Shown here piece after piece: positions 7,704 to 16,561 of a stretch of 64,000 nt of DNA. The stretch spans positions 142,538 through 206,537 of the forward strand of contig NZ_LMDK01000022.1 in the NCBI RefSeq assembly GCF_001425055.1, in the 5' to 3' direction. This stretch comes from Pelomonas sp. Root1237 (lineage in GTDB: Bacteria > Pseudomonadota > Gammaproteobacteria > Burkholderiales > Burkholderiaceae_C). A program made the position numbers and the translations under genes. Each line of letters begins with the position of its first letter. Position 1 is the first letter of the stretch. The notes beneath the pieces were generated by a model that saw only the letters and a list, made by a program, of their open reading frames with translations, did not search any database and was not told where the DNA came from.

Positions 7704-9146
7704 ATGCCCACCGGTACACACCCTCCCCTGCAGCGCGGCGCCAGCCTGCCGCTCGCCGGCCAGTTGGCTGAGCGCTATGCCCAGCGCATCCGGGAACGCC
7801 TGCTGCTGCCGGGCGCCCGCCTACCGTCGGTGCGCGACTGTGCGCGCCAGCATGGCGTCAGCCCGCACACCGTCGTCGCCGCCTATGACCAGTTGCAGGC
7901 CGCGGGGTTGCTGGAGGCGCGCCGCCAGCGCGGCTTCTTCGTGCGCGAGAGCCGCCCGGCCACCACTCGCGCCGCGCCGCGCCCGCAGGCCATGGCCATG
8001 CCGCGCCAGGCGCCGATGGATGCGACGGCGCTGATTCGCGGCATGTTCGAGGCCGACGCCGCGCGCTCACCGGGCCTGGGCACGCTGCCGGCCGACTGGC
8101 TGGACCCGACGCTGCTGCAGTCCGCGCTGCGCCGCCTGCATGCCGCCGACTGCCTGGCCCTGCAGGTCGGCTATGGCGACCCGATGGGCGACGACCGCCT
8201 GCGCGCGGCGCTCTCCCAGCGCCTGGACGACCTCGGCATCCACGCTGTGCCGGCACAGATCCTGACGACCAACGGCGCCACGCACGCGCTGGACCTCATC
8301 ATCCGCACCCAGTTGCAGCCCGGCGACGCCGTCCTCGTCGACGACCCGGGCTGGGCCGTCATGTTTGCCCGCCTGACCCAAGGCGGCATTCGCCTGCTGC
8401 CGGTTCCGCGTGGCGCCCAGGGACCCGACCTGGAGGTACTGAGCGCGCTCGCCGCCGCCCATTCGCCGCGCGCCTACCTGACCGTGTCGGTGCTGCACAA
8501 CCCGACCGGCCACAGCCTCAACCTGGCCAGCGCCCACAAGCTGCTGCGCCTGGCCGACGAGCACGACTTCTTCATCGTCGAGGACGACAGCTACGGCTTC
8601 CTCGCGCCCGAGCACCTGCCGCGCCTGGCGGCGCTGGACGGGCTGCGCCGCGTCATCTACGTGTCGGGCTTTTCCAAGGTGCTGACGCCGGCCTGGCGAG
8701 TCGGCTACCTGGCGGCCGCGCCCGAGCGCCTGCACGCACTGACCGACACCAAGCTGCTCGATGGCCTGACCAGCTCGGCCGTGCTCGAGCGCGCCGTGGC
8801 GCTGTGCCTGGAGCAGGGGCGGCTGCGCCGCCATGCGCAGCGCCTGCGCGAGCGCCTGGCCACCGCGCGCCAGCGCATCTCGGCCCTGGCCACCAAGCAG
8901 GGCTTCGCCTGGGCTGCGCCGCCGGACGGCCTGTTCGGCTGGCTGGACGTCGGCGTCGACACCGAGCGCCTGGCCCAGCCCCTGCTGGACGCGGGCTGGC
9001 TGATCGCGCCCGGTGCCCTCTTCAGCGCCACGCGCGCCCCCGGCTCGCTGGTGCGCATCAACATGGCCACCTCGCAGGACCCGGCCTTCTGGCGCGAGCT
9101 GCGCGCCGGCGTTGACGCCTTGAAAGGCCGCGCCGCGCTCCCCTAG
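7704..9146 (+). CDS. MocR-type GntR/aminotransferase transcriptional regulator
   Basis: 480 residues. The N-terminal winged helix-turn-helix (about 10-80) has RIRERLLLPGARLPSVRDCARQHGVSPHTVVAAYDQL and RRQRGFFV. A full fold-type-I aminotransferase-like domain follows: LTTNGATHALDLI, VLHNPTGHSLN, VEDDSYGFL and YVSGFSKVLTPAWRVGYL, with the PLP Lys. MocR proteins use PLP and often an amino-acid ligand to sense state, and usually control an adjacent transporter or aminotransferase. Here the divergent eamA operon, which also holds an aminotransferase, is the likely target. No ribosome-binding site separates the operator from the start codon. Confidence 0.9.
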   Translation: MPTGTHPPLQRGASLPLAGQLAERYAQRIRERLLLPGARLPSVRDCARQHGVSPHTVVAAYDQLQAAGLLEARRQRGFFVRESRPATTRAAPRPQAMAMPRQAPMDATALIRGMFEADAARSPGLGTLPADWLDPTLLQSALRRLHAADCLALQVGYGDPMGDDRLRAALSQRLDDLGIHAVPAQILTTNGATHALDLIIRTQLQPGDAVLVDDPGWAVMFARLTQGGIRLLPVPRGAQGPDLEVLSALAAAHSPRAYLTVSVLHNPTGHSLNLASAHKLLRLADEHDFFIVEDDSYGFLAPEHLPRLAALDGLRRVIYVSGFSKVLTPAWRVGYLAAAPERLHALTDTKLLDGLTSSAVLERAVALCLEQGRLRRHAQRLRERLATARQRISALATKQGFAWAAPPDGLFGWLDVGVDTERLAQPLLDAGWLIAPGALFSATRAPGSLVRINMATSQDPAFWRELRAGVDALKGRAALP

Positions 9147-9419
9147 GCTCATCCCCCTTGTTCGCTGGAGCAACCCCTGGGCGCTTGAGCGGCGCTGCAC
9201 CGCAGCCTGGACGGGCGGGTCGACTTGGCGAGCTGGCAGTCGCATGTCGGCCGGCAGTTCGAGGCGGATGGCCACGCGGTCACGCCGCAAGCGCTGAGAG
9301 CCGATTTCTGCCGCCTGCAGGGCTGACAAAAAGTTCTCACTCCACCCGGACTTTTTCAAGGAGCCGCGCTCGGGCCGCCGGCAGAATCCGCGTCGCCCGG
9401 CGCCGCTGCGGCGCCCGAT
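9147..9419 (+). other. Intergenic region with a possible gene remnant
   Basis: No complete gene is seen in these 273 bases. From 9189 to 9326 an open stretch of 45 codons bounded by stops encodes a protein-like but start-less sequence (LHRSLDGRVDLASWQSHVG, then RQFEADGHAVTPQALRADFC), perhaps the tail of a lost gene. An AAAAAGT...ACTTTTT inverted repeat lies near 9328-9356. Confidence 0.25.
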
Positions 9420-9425
9420 GTGGAC

Positions 9426-10046
9426 ATGAGCAACTCCTTGAAATTCCTTGTTGTAGACCCCCTTACCGGGGTTCAGACCTTTGCTCGCCAGCTGCTGCAA
9501 AGCCGCGGCTTCAGCGCCGACAGCATCCTGTGCTGCGCTGACACCGAGGCCGCCCTGGCCCAGGGCCTGCTCTTCAAGCCTCATTTCCTGATCACCGACT
9601 GGTTTGCCAAGGCGCCGCTCAGCGGCATCCAGCTCTGCCAGCGCCTGCGTGAGGTGCAGCCATCGCTGCATCTGTCGTTGCTGAGTTTCGAGGTGACGCC
9701 CGAACACCAGTTCGAGGCCGAGGCGCACGGCGCCGACTTCCTGCTGAAGAAGCCCTTCACCGCCGAGCAGCTCAAGGCGGAGATGACTCGCTCACTCGAG
9801 GCGCTGGCCAAGCGCTCGCCCGGCCTGCATGGCCAGGTGCGCGAGGCGATGCGCGCGGCCAAGCCGGCGCCGCGGCCGGCGTTGCCCGTCATTGCGCCCC
9901 AGCCCGTCATCAAGCCGGGCGACAAGGTGCGCTTCAACGGCGCCGTTCACGTGGCCCAGTACGTCGTGCACCGCCACGGCGAGACCGTGGTGCAGCTCAA
10001 AGGTCAGAACGGCTTTGTGTCGCTCGAGAAGCTGCAACCCGCCTGA
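9426..10046 (+). CDS. Response-regulator receiver-domain protein with C-terminal beta domain
   Basis: 206 residues from the ATG at 9426; an in-frame GTG at 9420 is possible. Residues 5-120 form a receiver domain: LKFLVVDPLTG, PHFLITDWFAKAPLSG (phosphoacceptor Asp) and ADFLLKKPFTAEQL (conserved Lys). One of the usual paired acidic residues is Pro (VVDP). After an Ala/Pro-rich linker, the last 45 residues (IKPGDKVRFNGAVHVAQYVV and onward) look like a small beta-barrel, not a DNA-binding or enzymatic domain. There is no adjacent kinase. The output function is unknown. Confidence 0.7.
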   Translation: MSNSLKFLVVDPLTGVQTFARQLLQSRGFSADSILCCADTEAALAQGLLFKPHFLITDWFAKAPLSGIQLCQRLREVQPSLHLSLLSFEVTPEHQFEAEAHGADFLLKKPFTAEQLKAEMTRSLEALAKRSPGLHGQVREAMRAAKPAPRPALPVIAPQPVIKPGDKVRFNGAVHVAQYVVHRHGETVVQLKGQNGFVSLEKLQPA

Positions 10047-10195
10047 CATCAAGTCCCCTCGCCCAGTCCCGCCCCGCTGAACGCGGGCGCGCCTGGTCGG
10101 TCTTGCAGACCGCGCTGCGTCTTGAGCCGCAGCTCTTCGGCAGGCGCATGCCGCCCACTGGGCGCCATGTGTCCGGCCTCAGCCCCCGCGGGGAC

Positions 10196-10270
10196 GGCGA
10201 TGCTCACGGCATCGAGCCGTGAGCACATCGCCCGACGGGCCGGCTAGGGAGCGGCCCGGCGCTCGGCCCG
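10196..10270. repeat. Dispersed palindromic repeat, copy B
   Basis: In the 248-bp convergent gap between the receiver gene and the next leftward gene. A perfect 10-bp hairpin (TGCTCACGGC 10201-10210, loop ATCGA, GCCGTGAGCA 10216-10225) precedes a 31-bp core at 10240-10270 matching copy A with one added base. It may serve as a bidirectional terminator, but no T-tract follows. No gene is seen in the gap. Confidence 0.55.
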
Positions 10271-10294
10271 GGCAAGGCACGACTGCCGCAGCAC

Positions 10295-10675
10295 TCAGAT
10301 CACGACGATGAGGATCATCAGCAGCGGATAAGGCAGGGCCACCGTCGGGCGCAGCGCGCTCTTCAGGTATTGCGTCACCAGGCCCAAGCCGCGCGGCCGG
10401 CTGGCGAGCCAGTCGCTGTGCAACTGCATTGCCACCGCCCCCTCGCCCGACTTCAGCCCCGCCTCGACAACGAGCAGGCGATCGCCCAGCCGCCCCTGGA
10501 AGGTCTTCAGCACGCCCTCCTGCAGCCACAGCAGGGCCAGCAGCGCCAGGGCCAGGGTGTTGTCCGGCACCAGCACGGTGGCCGCAAACGCCACCAGCTT
10601 CACACCCAGGGCCAAGGCCTCGTAGCGCTCGTGCTGCGCCTGCAGGGCCAACCATTCCTGGTGCAAGGCGTTCAC
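10295..10675 (-). CDS. Small hypothetical membrane protein
   Basis: 126 residues from a GTG at 10675 whose GTGA overlaps the uup stop; an ATG at 10696 would extend it by seven residues. A short helix (NALHQEWLALQAQHERYEAL) is followed by two adjacent hydrophobic stretches (LALGVKLVAFAATVLV and LALALLALLWLQEGVL), a charged middle (FQGRLGDRLL) and a hydrophobic C-terminus (YPLLMILIVVI). I do not recognise the family. Translational coupling to uup suggests it is a real gene. Confidence 0.6.
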   Translation of the reverse strand: MNALHQEWLALQAQHERYEALALGVKLVAFAATVLVPDNTLALALLALLWLQEGVLKTFQGRLGDRLLVVEAGLKSGEGAVAMQLHSDWLASRPRGLGLVTQYLKSALRPTVALPYPLLMILIVVI

Positions 10676-12549
10676 TTCGCCTCCAACAGTTCCCACCGCT
10701 CCATCAGCACCAGCAGCTCGGCATCGATGTCGGCGGCGCGGTCGGTCACCTCGGCGATGCGGGTCGCGCCCTGCGCGTACAGCTCGCTACCGGCGATCAA
10801 CGCGTTCAGCTGCGTCTGCTCGGCCTCCAGCGCGGCGATCTGCTTGGGGATCTCGTCGAGCTCGCGCTGCTCCTTGTAGCTGAGCTTGCGCTTGGTCGCG
10901 ACGACCAACGCGGGCTCGGGCGCGGGCGGCGGTGTCGGAGCAGCCGCGGCCTTGGGTGCGGCCTGCGCCTGCAAAGCTGCGGCGCGCTTGGATTGCAGCA
11001 GCCAATCCTGCACGCTGCCCTCGTACTCGCGCCAGCGCGCGTCGCCTTCATAGACGATGGTGGACGTGACGACGTTGTCCAGGAAACGCCGGTCGTGGCT
11101 GACGAGGAAGACGGTGCCGTCGTACTCCGCCAGCAGCTCCTCCAGCAGCTCCAGCGTCTCGATGTCGAGGTCGTTGGTGGGCTCGTCCAGCACCAGCACA
11201 TTGGCGGGCCGTGCGAACAGGCGTGCCAGCAGCAGGCGGTTGCGCTCGCCACCGCTCAGCGTTCGCACCGGCGAGTTGGCGCGTGCCGGCGAAAACAGGA
11301 AGTCGCCGAGGTAGCTCTTGACGTGCTTCTTCTGGTTGCCGATCTCGATCCACTCCGAGCCCGGGCTGATGGTGTCGGCCAGCGTCGCGTCGAGGTTCAG
11401 CGTGTCGCGCATCTGGTCGAAGTAGGCGACGCTCAGCCGAGAGCCCAGCCGCACCGTGCCGCTGTCCGGCGCCAGCTCGCCCAGGATCATCTTCAGCAGC
11501 GTCGTCTTGCCGGCGCCGTTGGGGCCGATGAGGCCGACCTTGTCGCCGCGCAGGATGGTGGACGTGAAGCCGCGCACGATGGCGCGATCGCCGTAGCTCT
11601 TGGACACATCCTCCAGCTCCGCGACGATCTTGCCGCTGGCGCCACCGGTGTCAATGTCCAGCCGCACCTTGCCCTGCACATCGCGCCGCGCCGCATGGGC
11701 CTGGCGCATCACTTCCAGGCGCTGAATGCGCGCGACGGAGCGCGTGCGACGCGCCTCGACGCCCTTGCGGATCCAGACCTCCTCCTGAGCCAGCAGCTTG
11801 TCGAAGCGCGCGTTGAACAGCGCCTCGTTCTCCAGCTCATAGGCCTTGGCGGCCTGGAAGGCAGCGTAGTTGCCCGGGTAGCCGCGCAGCTGGCCGCGGT
11901 CCAGTTCGACGATGCGGTTGGCGACGTTGTCGAGGAAGGCGCGGTCGTGGGTGATCAGCAGCAGCGAGCCCTTGAAGTCGTTCAGCAGGCCTTCCAGCCA
12001 GGTGATGGCGTCCAGGTCCAGGTGGTTGGTAGGCTCGTCCAGCAACAGCACGTCCGGTTGGGCGACGAGGGCCCGGCCAAGCGCGACGCGCTTCTTCAGG
12101 CCACCGGACAGCGTGCTCACCAGGCGCGAACCGTCCAGGCCCAGGCGGTGCAGGGTCTCCTCGACGCGCTGCTCCCAGTTCCAGGCGCCGATGTGCTCGA
12201 TGCGCTCCTGCACCCAGGCCAGGTCATCGTTCTCATCATGGATCTCGTAGCGCTCGCGCAGCGCCTTGTGCTCGGCCACGCCCTCGCTGATGACGTCGAA
12301 GATGGTCGCGTCGCCGCGCAGCTCGGGCTCCTGCGGCACATAGACGTTGGTCAGGCCTTGCTGCTGCTGCAGCAGGCCGTCGTCGAGCTTCTCGAGGCCA
12401 GCCAGGATCTTCAGCAGCGAGGACTTGCCGGTGCCGTTGCGGCCGATGAGGCCGACGCGTTCGCCGACTTCGAGAGAAAAGCCAGCACCGTCGAGCAGGG
12501 CGACGTGGCCGAAAGCGAGGTGGGCGTTGGAGAGGGAGAGGACTGCCAT
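10672..12549 (-). CDS. uup: ABC-F family ATPase Uup
   Basis: 625 residues with two ABC domains and no membrane segments. Domain 1: GRNGTGKSS Walker A, LSGGLKKRVALGRAL signature, LLLDEPTNHLD Walker B. Domain 2: GPNGAGKTT, LSGGERNRLLLARLF, LVLDEPTNDLD. The linker is charged. The C-terminal 90 residues (after an Ala/Pro-rich spacer) form the coiled coil characteristic of Uup (KRKLSYKEQRELDEIPKQIA and onward). Uup acts on ribosomes and has also been tied to branched DNA intermediates and precise transposon excision. The C-terminal coil separates it from EttA and YbiT. Confidence 0.88.
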   Translation of the reverse strand: MAVLSLSNAHLAFGHVALLDGAGFSLEVGERVGLIGRNGTGKSSLLKILAGLEKLDDGLLQQQQGLTNVYVPQEPELRGDATIFDVISEGVAEHKALRERYEIHDENDDLAWVQERIEHIGAWNWEQRVEETLHRLGLDGSRLVSTLSGGLKKRVALGRALVAQPDVLLLDEPTNHLDLDAITWLEGLLNDFKGSLLLITHDRAFLDNVANRIVELDRGQLRGYPGNYAAFQAAKAYELENEALFNARFDKLLAQEEVWIRKGVEARRTRSVARIQRLEVMRQAHAARRDVQGKVRLDIDTGGASGKIVAELEDVSKSYGDRAIVRGFTSTILRGDKVGLIGPNGAGKTTLLKMILGELAPDSGTVRLGSRLSVAYFDQMRDTLNLDATLADTISPGSEWIEIGNQKKHVKSYLGDFLFSPARANSPVRTLSGGERNRLLLARLFARPANVLVLDEPTNDLDIETLELLEELLAEYDGTVFLVSHDRRFLDNVVTSTIVYEGDARWREYEGSVQDWLLQSKRAAALQAQAAPKAAAAPTPPPAPEPALVVATKRKLSYKEQRELDEIPKQIAALEAEQTQLNALIAGSELYAQGATRIAEVTDRAADIDAELLVLMERWELLEAK

Positions 12550-12571
12550 CCCTCGATTGTCCCTCGGCGGT

Positions 12572-13474
12572 TCAAACGGCCCTCAGCGACGGCGTTGCCG
12601 ACAGATGGCCCAGCACCTGCTCCATGACCGCCGGGTCGTTGAGCAGGCGGCGGTGGCCGAGGTTCTCGGTCACGTGCAGGCGGCCCGCCGCCAAGCCGGC
12701 CAGCAGGGTCTCGCTGCCGGTCAGTGGCGCCGTCAGATCGCCCCGGTCATGCACCAGCAGCGTCGGCTGGTTCACGCGCACGCCCAGCCAGCCGGGCTCG
12801 AAATGCCCCAGCGATGCGCCCTCGCTTTGCTCGATACGGCCGCGCATGCGCGCCGCCAGACCCTCGCCCGTGCCCATGGCCTGGGCGAACCAGCGCAGGA
12901 ACTGCCAGGGTGGGGGCGCCAGCGCGATCAGCGCCGCCCGCCGCACCGGCAGGCCACGCGCCAATGCGTGGGACAGCGCCATCGCCCCCAGGGAATGCGC
13001 GACGACCCCATCCCACGGCCCGAAGCGGGCCGTGACGGCGAACAGCGCCCTCACCCACTGCAGCAGGTTGCTGCGCCAGCCGCTGCTGCGGCCGTGCGCC
13101 GGCAGGTCCAGCAGCACGGGCTCGAAGCCGGCCACCGCCAGCGTGTCGGCCAGCGGCCGCAGCTGCTGGGCATCGCCGGCCCAGCCATGGGTCAGCAGCA
13201 CCTTGGGCCGGCCCGGTTCGCCATGCTCGATATCGCTGCGCTGCCAGACGCTGATGTGGCCACCTTCGAAGGGCAGTTGCCGCTCCACCCAGGGCCGCGG
13301 CACGTCGCGAGAACGGGCCAGCCATTTGGTCGGCATGGGCGTGAAGAACAGGCGCAGCGCCACGCGCGCGCCGAGGTCGGGCGACAGGCGATGCAGGCCA
13401 CGCAACAGCGCCGCGATGCCGCGGGCGGTGGGCGAGGCGTAGAAGGCAGCGGCGGGGTTGTGGGAGGTGGTCAC
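12572..13474 (-). CDS. Alpha/beta fold hydrolase (TetR-controlled)
   Basis: 300 residues from a GTG at 13474 with GGAG 5-6 bp upstream. Alpha/beta-hydrolase features: LLTHGWAGDA (oxyanion His-Gly), VAHSLGAMALSHAL (nucleophile Ser near 155), LLVHDRGDLTAP (acid Asp) and TENLGHRRLLND (catalytic His). It resembles uncharacterised esterases/hydrolases found beside TetR regulators. An operator identical to the one before the neighbouring tetR lies 17 bp upstream of the start, so the TetR protein very likely represses it. The natural substrate is unknown. Confidence 0.82.
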   Translation of the reverse strand: MTTSHNPAAAFYASPTARGIAALLRGLHRLSPDLGARVALRLFFTPMPTKWLARSRDVPRPWVERQLPFEGGHISVWQRSDIEHGEPGRPKVLLTHGWAGDAQQLRPLADTLAVAGFEPVLLDLPAHGRSSGWRSNLLQWVRALFAVTARFGPWDGVVAHSLGAMALSHALARGLPVRRAALIALAPPPWQFLRWFAQAMGTGEGLAARMRGRIEQSEGASLGHFEPGWLGVRVNQPTLLVHDRGDLTAPLTGSETLLAGLAAGRLHVTENLGHRRLLNDPAVMEQVLGHLSATPSLRAV

Positions 13475-13490
13475 AGGGGCTCCATATTTC

Positions 13491-13502
13491 GCACGACCGT
13501 GC
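13491..13502. promoter_or_regulatory. TetR operator before the hydrolase gene
   Basis: GCACGACCGTGC is a perfect inverted repeat (GCACG, two-base centre, CGTGC). The same 12 bases occur at 14164-14175 before the tetR gene. It lies 17 bp upstream of the hydrolase start codon, where it would block a promoter. Confidence 0.75.
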
Positions 13503-13548
13503 GACGAAAAGGCAAACGAAGAAGATCAGCGGGCAAAGGCGTCATCGA

Positions 13549-14151
13549 TCAGGGAAGGCAGTCGTTCAGCAGGCGCTGCCAGGCACGCTCGGCGCGCTCA
13601 CCGGCACGGGGGTCGCGCAGGAAGCGGGCGTCGTGCAGCAGGATGATGAAGATGGCGTCCATTTCGAACACCATCTGCTCGGCGTCGAGGTCGGCACGCA
13701 GATGGCCCGCTTCAACCGCCTGCAGCACGGTGCGCCGCAGCGTCGCGCGCCAGCGCAGTACACCGTCCAGCAGGTGCTCGCGCACCGGGCCCTCGCGGTC
13801 GTCATACTCGAAGGCACCGGCCGTGTAGAGGCAGGTCTTGTGGCGGTCGACGTCGCTGGCCCAGGCCAGCCAGCGGCGCATGACGGTCTGCAGCCGCGGC
13901 AGGCCGCGGGCCTCGCTCATGGCGGGCACGAAGACGGTCTGCACAAATCGCCTGTCGAATTCCAGCAGCACAGCCAGTTGCAGTTGCTCGCGCGAGCCCA
14001 CGCGCGAAAACACGCCGCTCTTGGACAGGTCCAGCCGCTTGGCCACCTCACCGATGCTGATGCTCTCCAGCCCCTCGGTCACGGCCATGTCGAGTGCCGC
14101 GCCGACGATGGCGGCCAGCGTGATCTCGGCGCGTTCGCTGCGGGTTTCCAT
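13549..14151 (-). CDS. TetR/AcrR family transcriptional regulator
   Basis: 200 residues. N-terminal TetR helix-turn-helix at about 10-58: ITLAAIVGAALDMAVTEGLESISIGEVAKRLDLSKSGVFSRVGSREQLQLAVL. The C-terminal ligand domain is of the TetR_C type with a hydrophobic end (MDAIFIILLHDARFL). It likely represses itself and the downstream hydrolase through the two identical GCACGACCGTGC sites. The inducer is unknown, perhaps the hydrolase substrate. Confidence 0.9.
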   Translation of the reverse strand: METRSERAEITLAAIVGAALDMAVTEGLESISIGEVAKRLDLSKSGVFSRVGSREQLQLAVLLEFDRRFVQTVFVPAMSEARGLPRLQTVMRRWLAWASDVDRHKTCLYTAGAFEYDDREGPVREHLLDGVLRWRATLRRTVLQAVEAGHLRADLDAEQMVFEMDAIFIILLHDARFLRDPRAGERAERAWQRLLNDCLP

Positions 14152-14163
14152 GCCCGCAATTTA

Positions 14164-14175
14164 GCACGACCGTGC
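14164..14175. promoter_or_regulatory. TetR operator before tetR (autoregulation)
   Basis: GCACGACCGTGC, identical to the site at 13491-13502, lies 12 bp upstream of the tetR start and in the 33-bp gap behind dctA. Position and identity imply autorepression. Confidence 0.75.
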
Positions 14176-14184
14176 GGGCCTCCG

Positions 14185-15528
14185 CTAGGGTGCCATGTGC
14201 GGGGTCTTCGCGTCCAGCACGGCTTCCGGCTCCTCGGCCTCGGCCGGCGTCTCGTTGTCCAGCACAGCCTGCAGTCGAGGCATGTCCAGGTCACCCGTCC
14301 ACTTGCCCACCACCACCGTGGCGACGCCGTTGCCCACCAGGTTGGTCAGCGCCCGCGCCTCGGACATGAAGCGGTCGATGCCCAGGATCAGCGCCAGCCC
14401 CTCGACCGGCACATGGCCGACGGCCGACAGCGTGGCTGCCAGCACGATGAAGCCGCTGCCCGTCACGCCGGCCGCGCCCTTGGAGGTCAGCAGCAGCACG
14501 CCCAGCAGCGTCAGTTGCTGCATCAGGGTCATCGGCGTGTCGGTCGCCTGGGCGATGAAGACGGCCGCCATCGTCAGATAGATGGAGGTGCCGTCGAGGT
14601 TGAAGGAATAGCCGGTCGGGATGACGAGGCCGACGGTGGACTTGCGCACGCCGAGGTTCTCGAGCTTGGCCATCATGCGCGGCAGCACCGATTCGCTGGA
14701 CGACGTGCCCAGCACGATGAACAGCTCTTCCTTGATGTACTTGATGAACTTCCAGACCGAGAAGCCATGCAGCTTGGCGATGGTGCCCAGCACGATGAAG
14801 ATGAAGATCAGGCAGGTGGCGTAGAAGGCACCCATCAGCTTGGCCAGCGAGACCAGCGAGCCCAGCCCGTACTTGCCGATGGTGAAGGCCATCGCACCGA
14901 AGGCGCCAATGGGCGCAAGCTTCATGATCATGCCGACGATGGCGAACAGCACGTGCGAGGTTTTCTCGATGACGTCGAACACCAGCGTGCCACGCCCGCC
15001 GAAGCGGTGCAGCGCAAAGCCGAACAGCAGCGCGAACAGCAGCACCTGCAGCATCTCGCCCTTGGCGAAGGCGTCCACCACCGTGGTCGGGATGATGGCG
15101 AGCAGGAAGTCCACCGTGCCTTGCAGCTTGCCCGGCCCGGTGTACGCGGCAATGCCCTTGGTGTCCAGCGTCTTGGGGTCCACATGCATGCCGTCGCCCG
15201 GCTGCAGCACGTTGACGATGATGAGGCCGACGATCAGCGCGATGGTGGACACGGCCTCGAAGTACAGCAGCGCATAGCCGCCGGTCTTGCCGACACGCTT
15301 CATGTCCTCCATGCCGGCGATGCCCACCACCACCGTGCAGAAGATGATGGGCGCGATGATCATCTTGATCAGCTTGATGAAGCCGTCGCCCAGCGGCTTG
15401 AGCGCCTCGCCCGTCTGTGGCCAGAAGTGGCCGATCAGCACGCCGATGAGGATGGCTGTGATGACCTGCAGGTACAGCGAACGGTAGAAAGGCTGGCGGC
15501 CGGTGGCAGCTTGCATGCGTGTCTCCAT
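14185..15528 (-). CDS. dctA: C4-dicarboxylate/cation symporter DctA
   Basis: 447 residues (an ATG at 15516 is an alternative start). Dicarboxylate/amino-acid:cation symporter features: [22 protein letters not shown], the serine-rich re-entrant loop [39 protein letters not shown] and [21 protein letters not shown], with eight or so membrane helices. The close match to DctA motifs ([29 protein letters not shown]) indicates uptake of succinate, fumarate and malate across the inner membrane. The last 30 residues are an acidic tail. No DctB/DctD pair is next to it. Confidence 0.9.
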   Translation of the reverse strand: METRMQAATGRQPFYRSLYLQVITAILIGVLIGHFWPQTGEALKPLGDGFIKLIKMIIAPIIFCTVVVGIAGMEDMKRVGKTGGYALLYFEAVSTIALIVGLIIVNVLQPGDGMHVDPKTLDTKGIAAYTGPGKLQGTVDFLLAIIPTTVVDAFAKGEMLQVLLFALLFGFALHRFGGRGTLVFDVIEKTSHVLFAIVGMIMKLAPIGAFGAMAFTIGKYGLGSLVSLAKLMGAFYATCLIFIFIVLGTIAKLHGFSVWKFIKYIKEELFIVLGTSSSESVLPRMMAKLENLGVRKSTVGLVIPTGYSFNLDGTSIYLTMAAVFIAQATDTPMTLMQQLTLLGVLLLTSKGAAGVTGSGFIVLAATLSAVGHVPVEGLALILGIDRFMSEARALTNLVGNGVATVVVGKWTGDLDMPRLQAVLDNETPAEAEEPEAVLDAKTPHMAP

Positions 15529-15608
15529 CAGTTCTTCGAGCGGAACTGGCTTCGGCGGCAGCTTAGGTGCGAAGGCCGGCGGCGGCGACTGTGGCTTCCC
15601 ACAAGAAT

Positions 15609-15624
15609 TGCAAAGCCGGCGCCC
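15609..15624 (-). promoter_or_regulatory. Weak sigma-54-like element upstream of dctA
   Basis: On the minus strand GGGCGCC-GGCT-TTGCA keeps the invariant GG and GC twelve bases apart and a perfect TTGCA, but differs from TGGCACG at three -24 positions. dctA is sigma-54-dependent in rhizobia, so the position makes sense, but the match is modest. The rest of the 102-bp gap shows nothing. Confidence 0.25.
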
Positions 15625-15630
15625 AACCCC

Positions 15631-16455
15631 CTAGAACAATTGGCTCGCGTGGTGGCGCAGGTGGTCGCCCATGAAGCTGGCGATGAAGTAGTAGCCATGG
15701 TCGTAGCCGGCATGGCGGCGCAGGGTCAAGGGTTGACCCTTGGCGGCGCAGGCGGCCTCGAAGGCTTCGGGGTGCAGTTGCTCGGCCAGGAATTTGTCGG
15801 CCAGGCCTTGGTCGATGAGGATGCCCTCCGGGTAAGGGGCGCTGGCCTGTGACTGCATCAACGCGCTGGCGTCGTGGGCAGCCCAGGCGGCCCGGTCCTC
15901 GCCGAGATAGCCACTGAAGGCTTTCTGGCCCCAGGGGCATTGCATGGGTGCGGCGATGGGCGCAAAGGCCGACAGTGACGCGAAGCGGCCGGGATGGCGC
16001 AACGCCAGAGTCAGCGCGCCATGGCCTCCCATGGAGTGACCGAACAGGCCGGCGCGCGCGAGCCCGGTTTCGCGCTGCACCAGCGGCAGCAGCTCTCGCA
16101 TCAGCCAGCTCTCCATGCGCCAGCGCCGGGCCCAAGGCTCGCGCGTCGCATCGAGATAGAAGCCCGCGCCGACGCCGAAATCCCAGGCCTCGCTCTCGCC
16201 TGCCACGCCGGCACCGCGCGGGCTGGTGTCGGGCGTCAGCAGGGCCAGGCCCAGCTCGGCCGCCAGCGCCTGCGCGCCGGCCTTGATCGCGAAGGTCTCC
16301 TCGTTGCAGGTCAGGCCCGCAAGAAACACCAGCAGCGCCTTGGGCTGCGGCGGCAGGAAGAGCCCGAAGCGCATGGGCAGGCCAATCTCGGCCGAGTCGT
16401 GCTGGTGGAAGCGCTGGATGCCGCCAAAGCAGCGGTGTTCGCTCAGGATCTGCAT
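15631..16455 (-). CDS. fghA: S-formylglutathione hydrolase
   Basis: 274 residues, the usual length. Esterase-D family features: [24 protein letters not shown] (oxyanion-hole region), [21 protein letters not shown], the nucleophile motif [16 protein letters not shown] near residue 145, and a C-terminal [23 protein letters not shown] with the catalytic His. It hydrolyses S-formylglutathione to formate and glutathione in formaldehyde detoxification. The partner alcohol dehydrogenase is not in this window. Confidence 0.92.
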   Translation of the reverse strand: MQILSEHRCFGGIQRFHQHDSAEIGLPMRFGLFLPPQPKALLVFLAGLTCNEETFAIKAGAQALAAELGLALLTPDTSPRGAGVAGESEAWDFGVGAGFYLDATREPWARRWRMESWLMRELLPLVQRETGLARAGLFGHSMGGHGALTLALRHPGRFASLSAFAPIAAPMQCPWGQKAFSGYLGEDRAAWAAHDASALMQSQASAPYPEGILIDQGLADKFLAEQLHPEAFEAACAAKGQPLTLRRHAGYDHGYYFIASFMGDHLRHHASQLF

Positions 16456-16528
16456 CAGTGCCCGCCCGGCCGCCCGAAGGGCACTGACGCCCCCTCGGGG
16501 GGCAGGAAACGAAGTTGACGTGGGGGCT
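16455..16528. repeat. Burkholderiales-type palindromic element between fghA and cca
   Basis: Starts exactly at the fghA start codon. A 9-bp stem (TCAGTGCCC 16455-16463 with GGGCACTGA 16479-16487) is followed by GCCCCC-TC-GGGGGGC (16489-16503) and a GTGGGGGC copy near 16520. The CCCCCTCGGGGGGCAG motif is one I associate with short dispersed repeats in Burkholderiales. A related element interrupts the permease genes near 48.3 kb. Confidence 0.5.
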
Positions 16529-16561
16529 TCATGCCCACAGTGTGGCCGCAGAATTCGCAGG

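Noticed and set aside
8067..9728. Leftward frame of about 550 codons opposite mocR and the receiver gene
   Set aside because: Overlaps two genes with clear domains; composition typical of antisense frames.
10429..12627. Long rightward open frame of about 730 codons opposite uup
   Set aside because: Antisense to the conserved Uup reading frame; Gln/Val/Asp/Arg-rich composition without motifs, as expected from GC-rich codon shadows.
13633..15852. Long rightward open frame of about 740 codons opposite tetR, dctA and fghA
   Set aside because: Runs antisense through three well-recognised genes and has low-complexity His/Asp/Gln composition.
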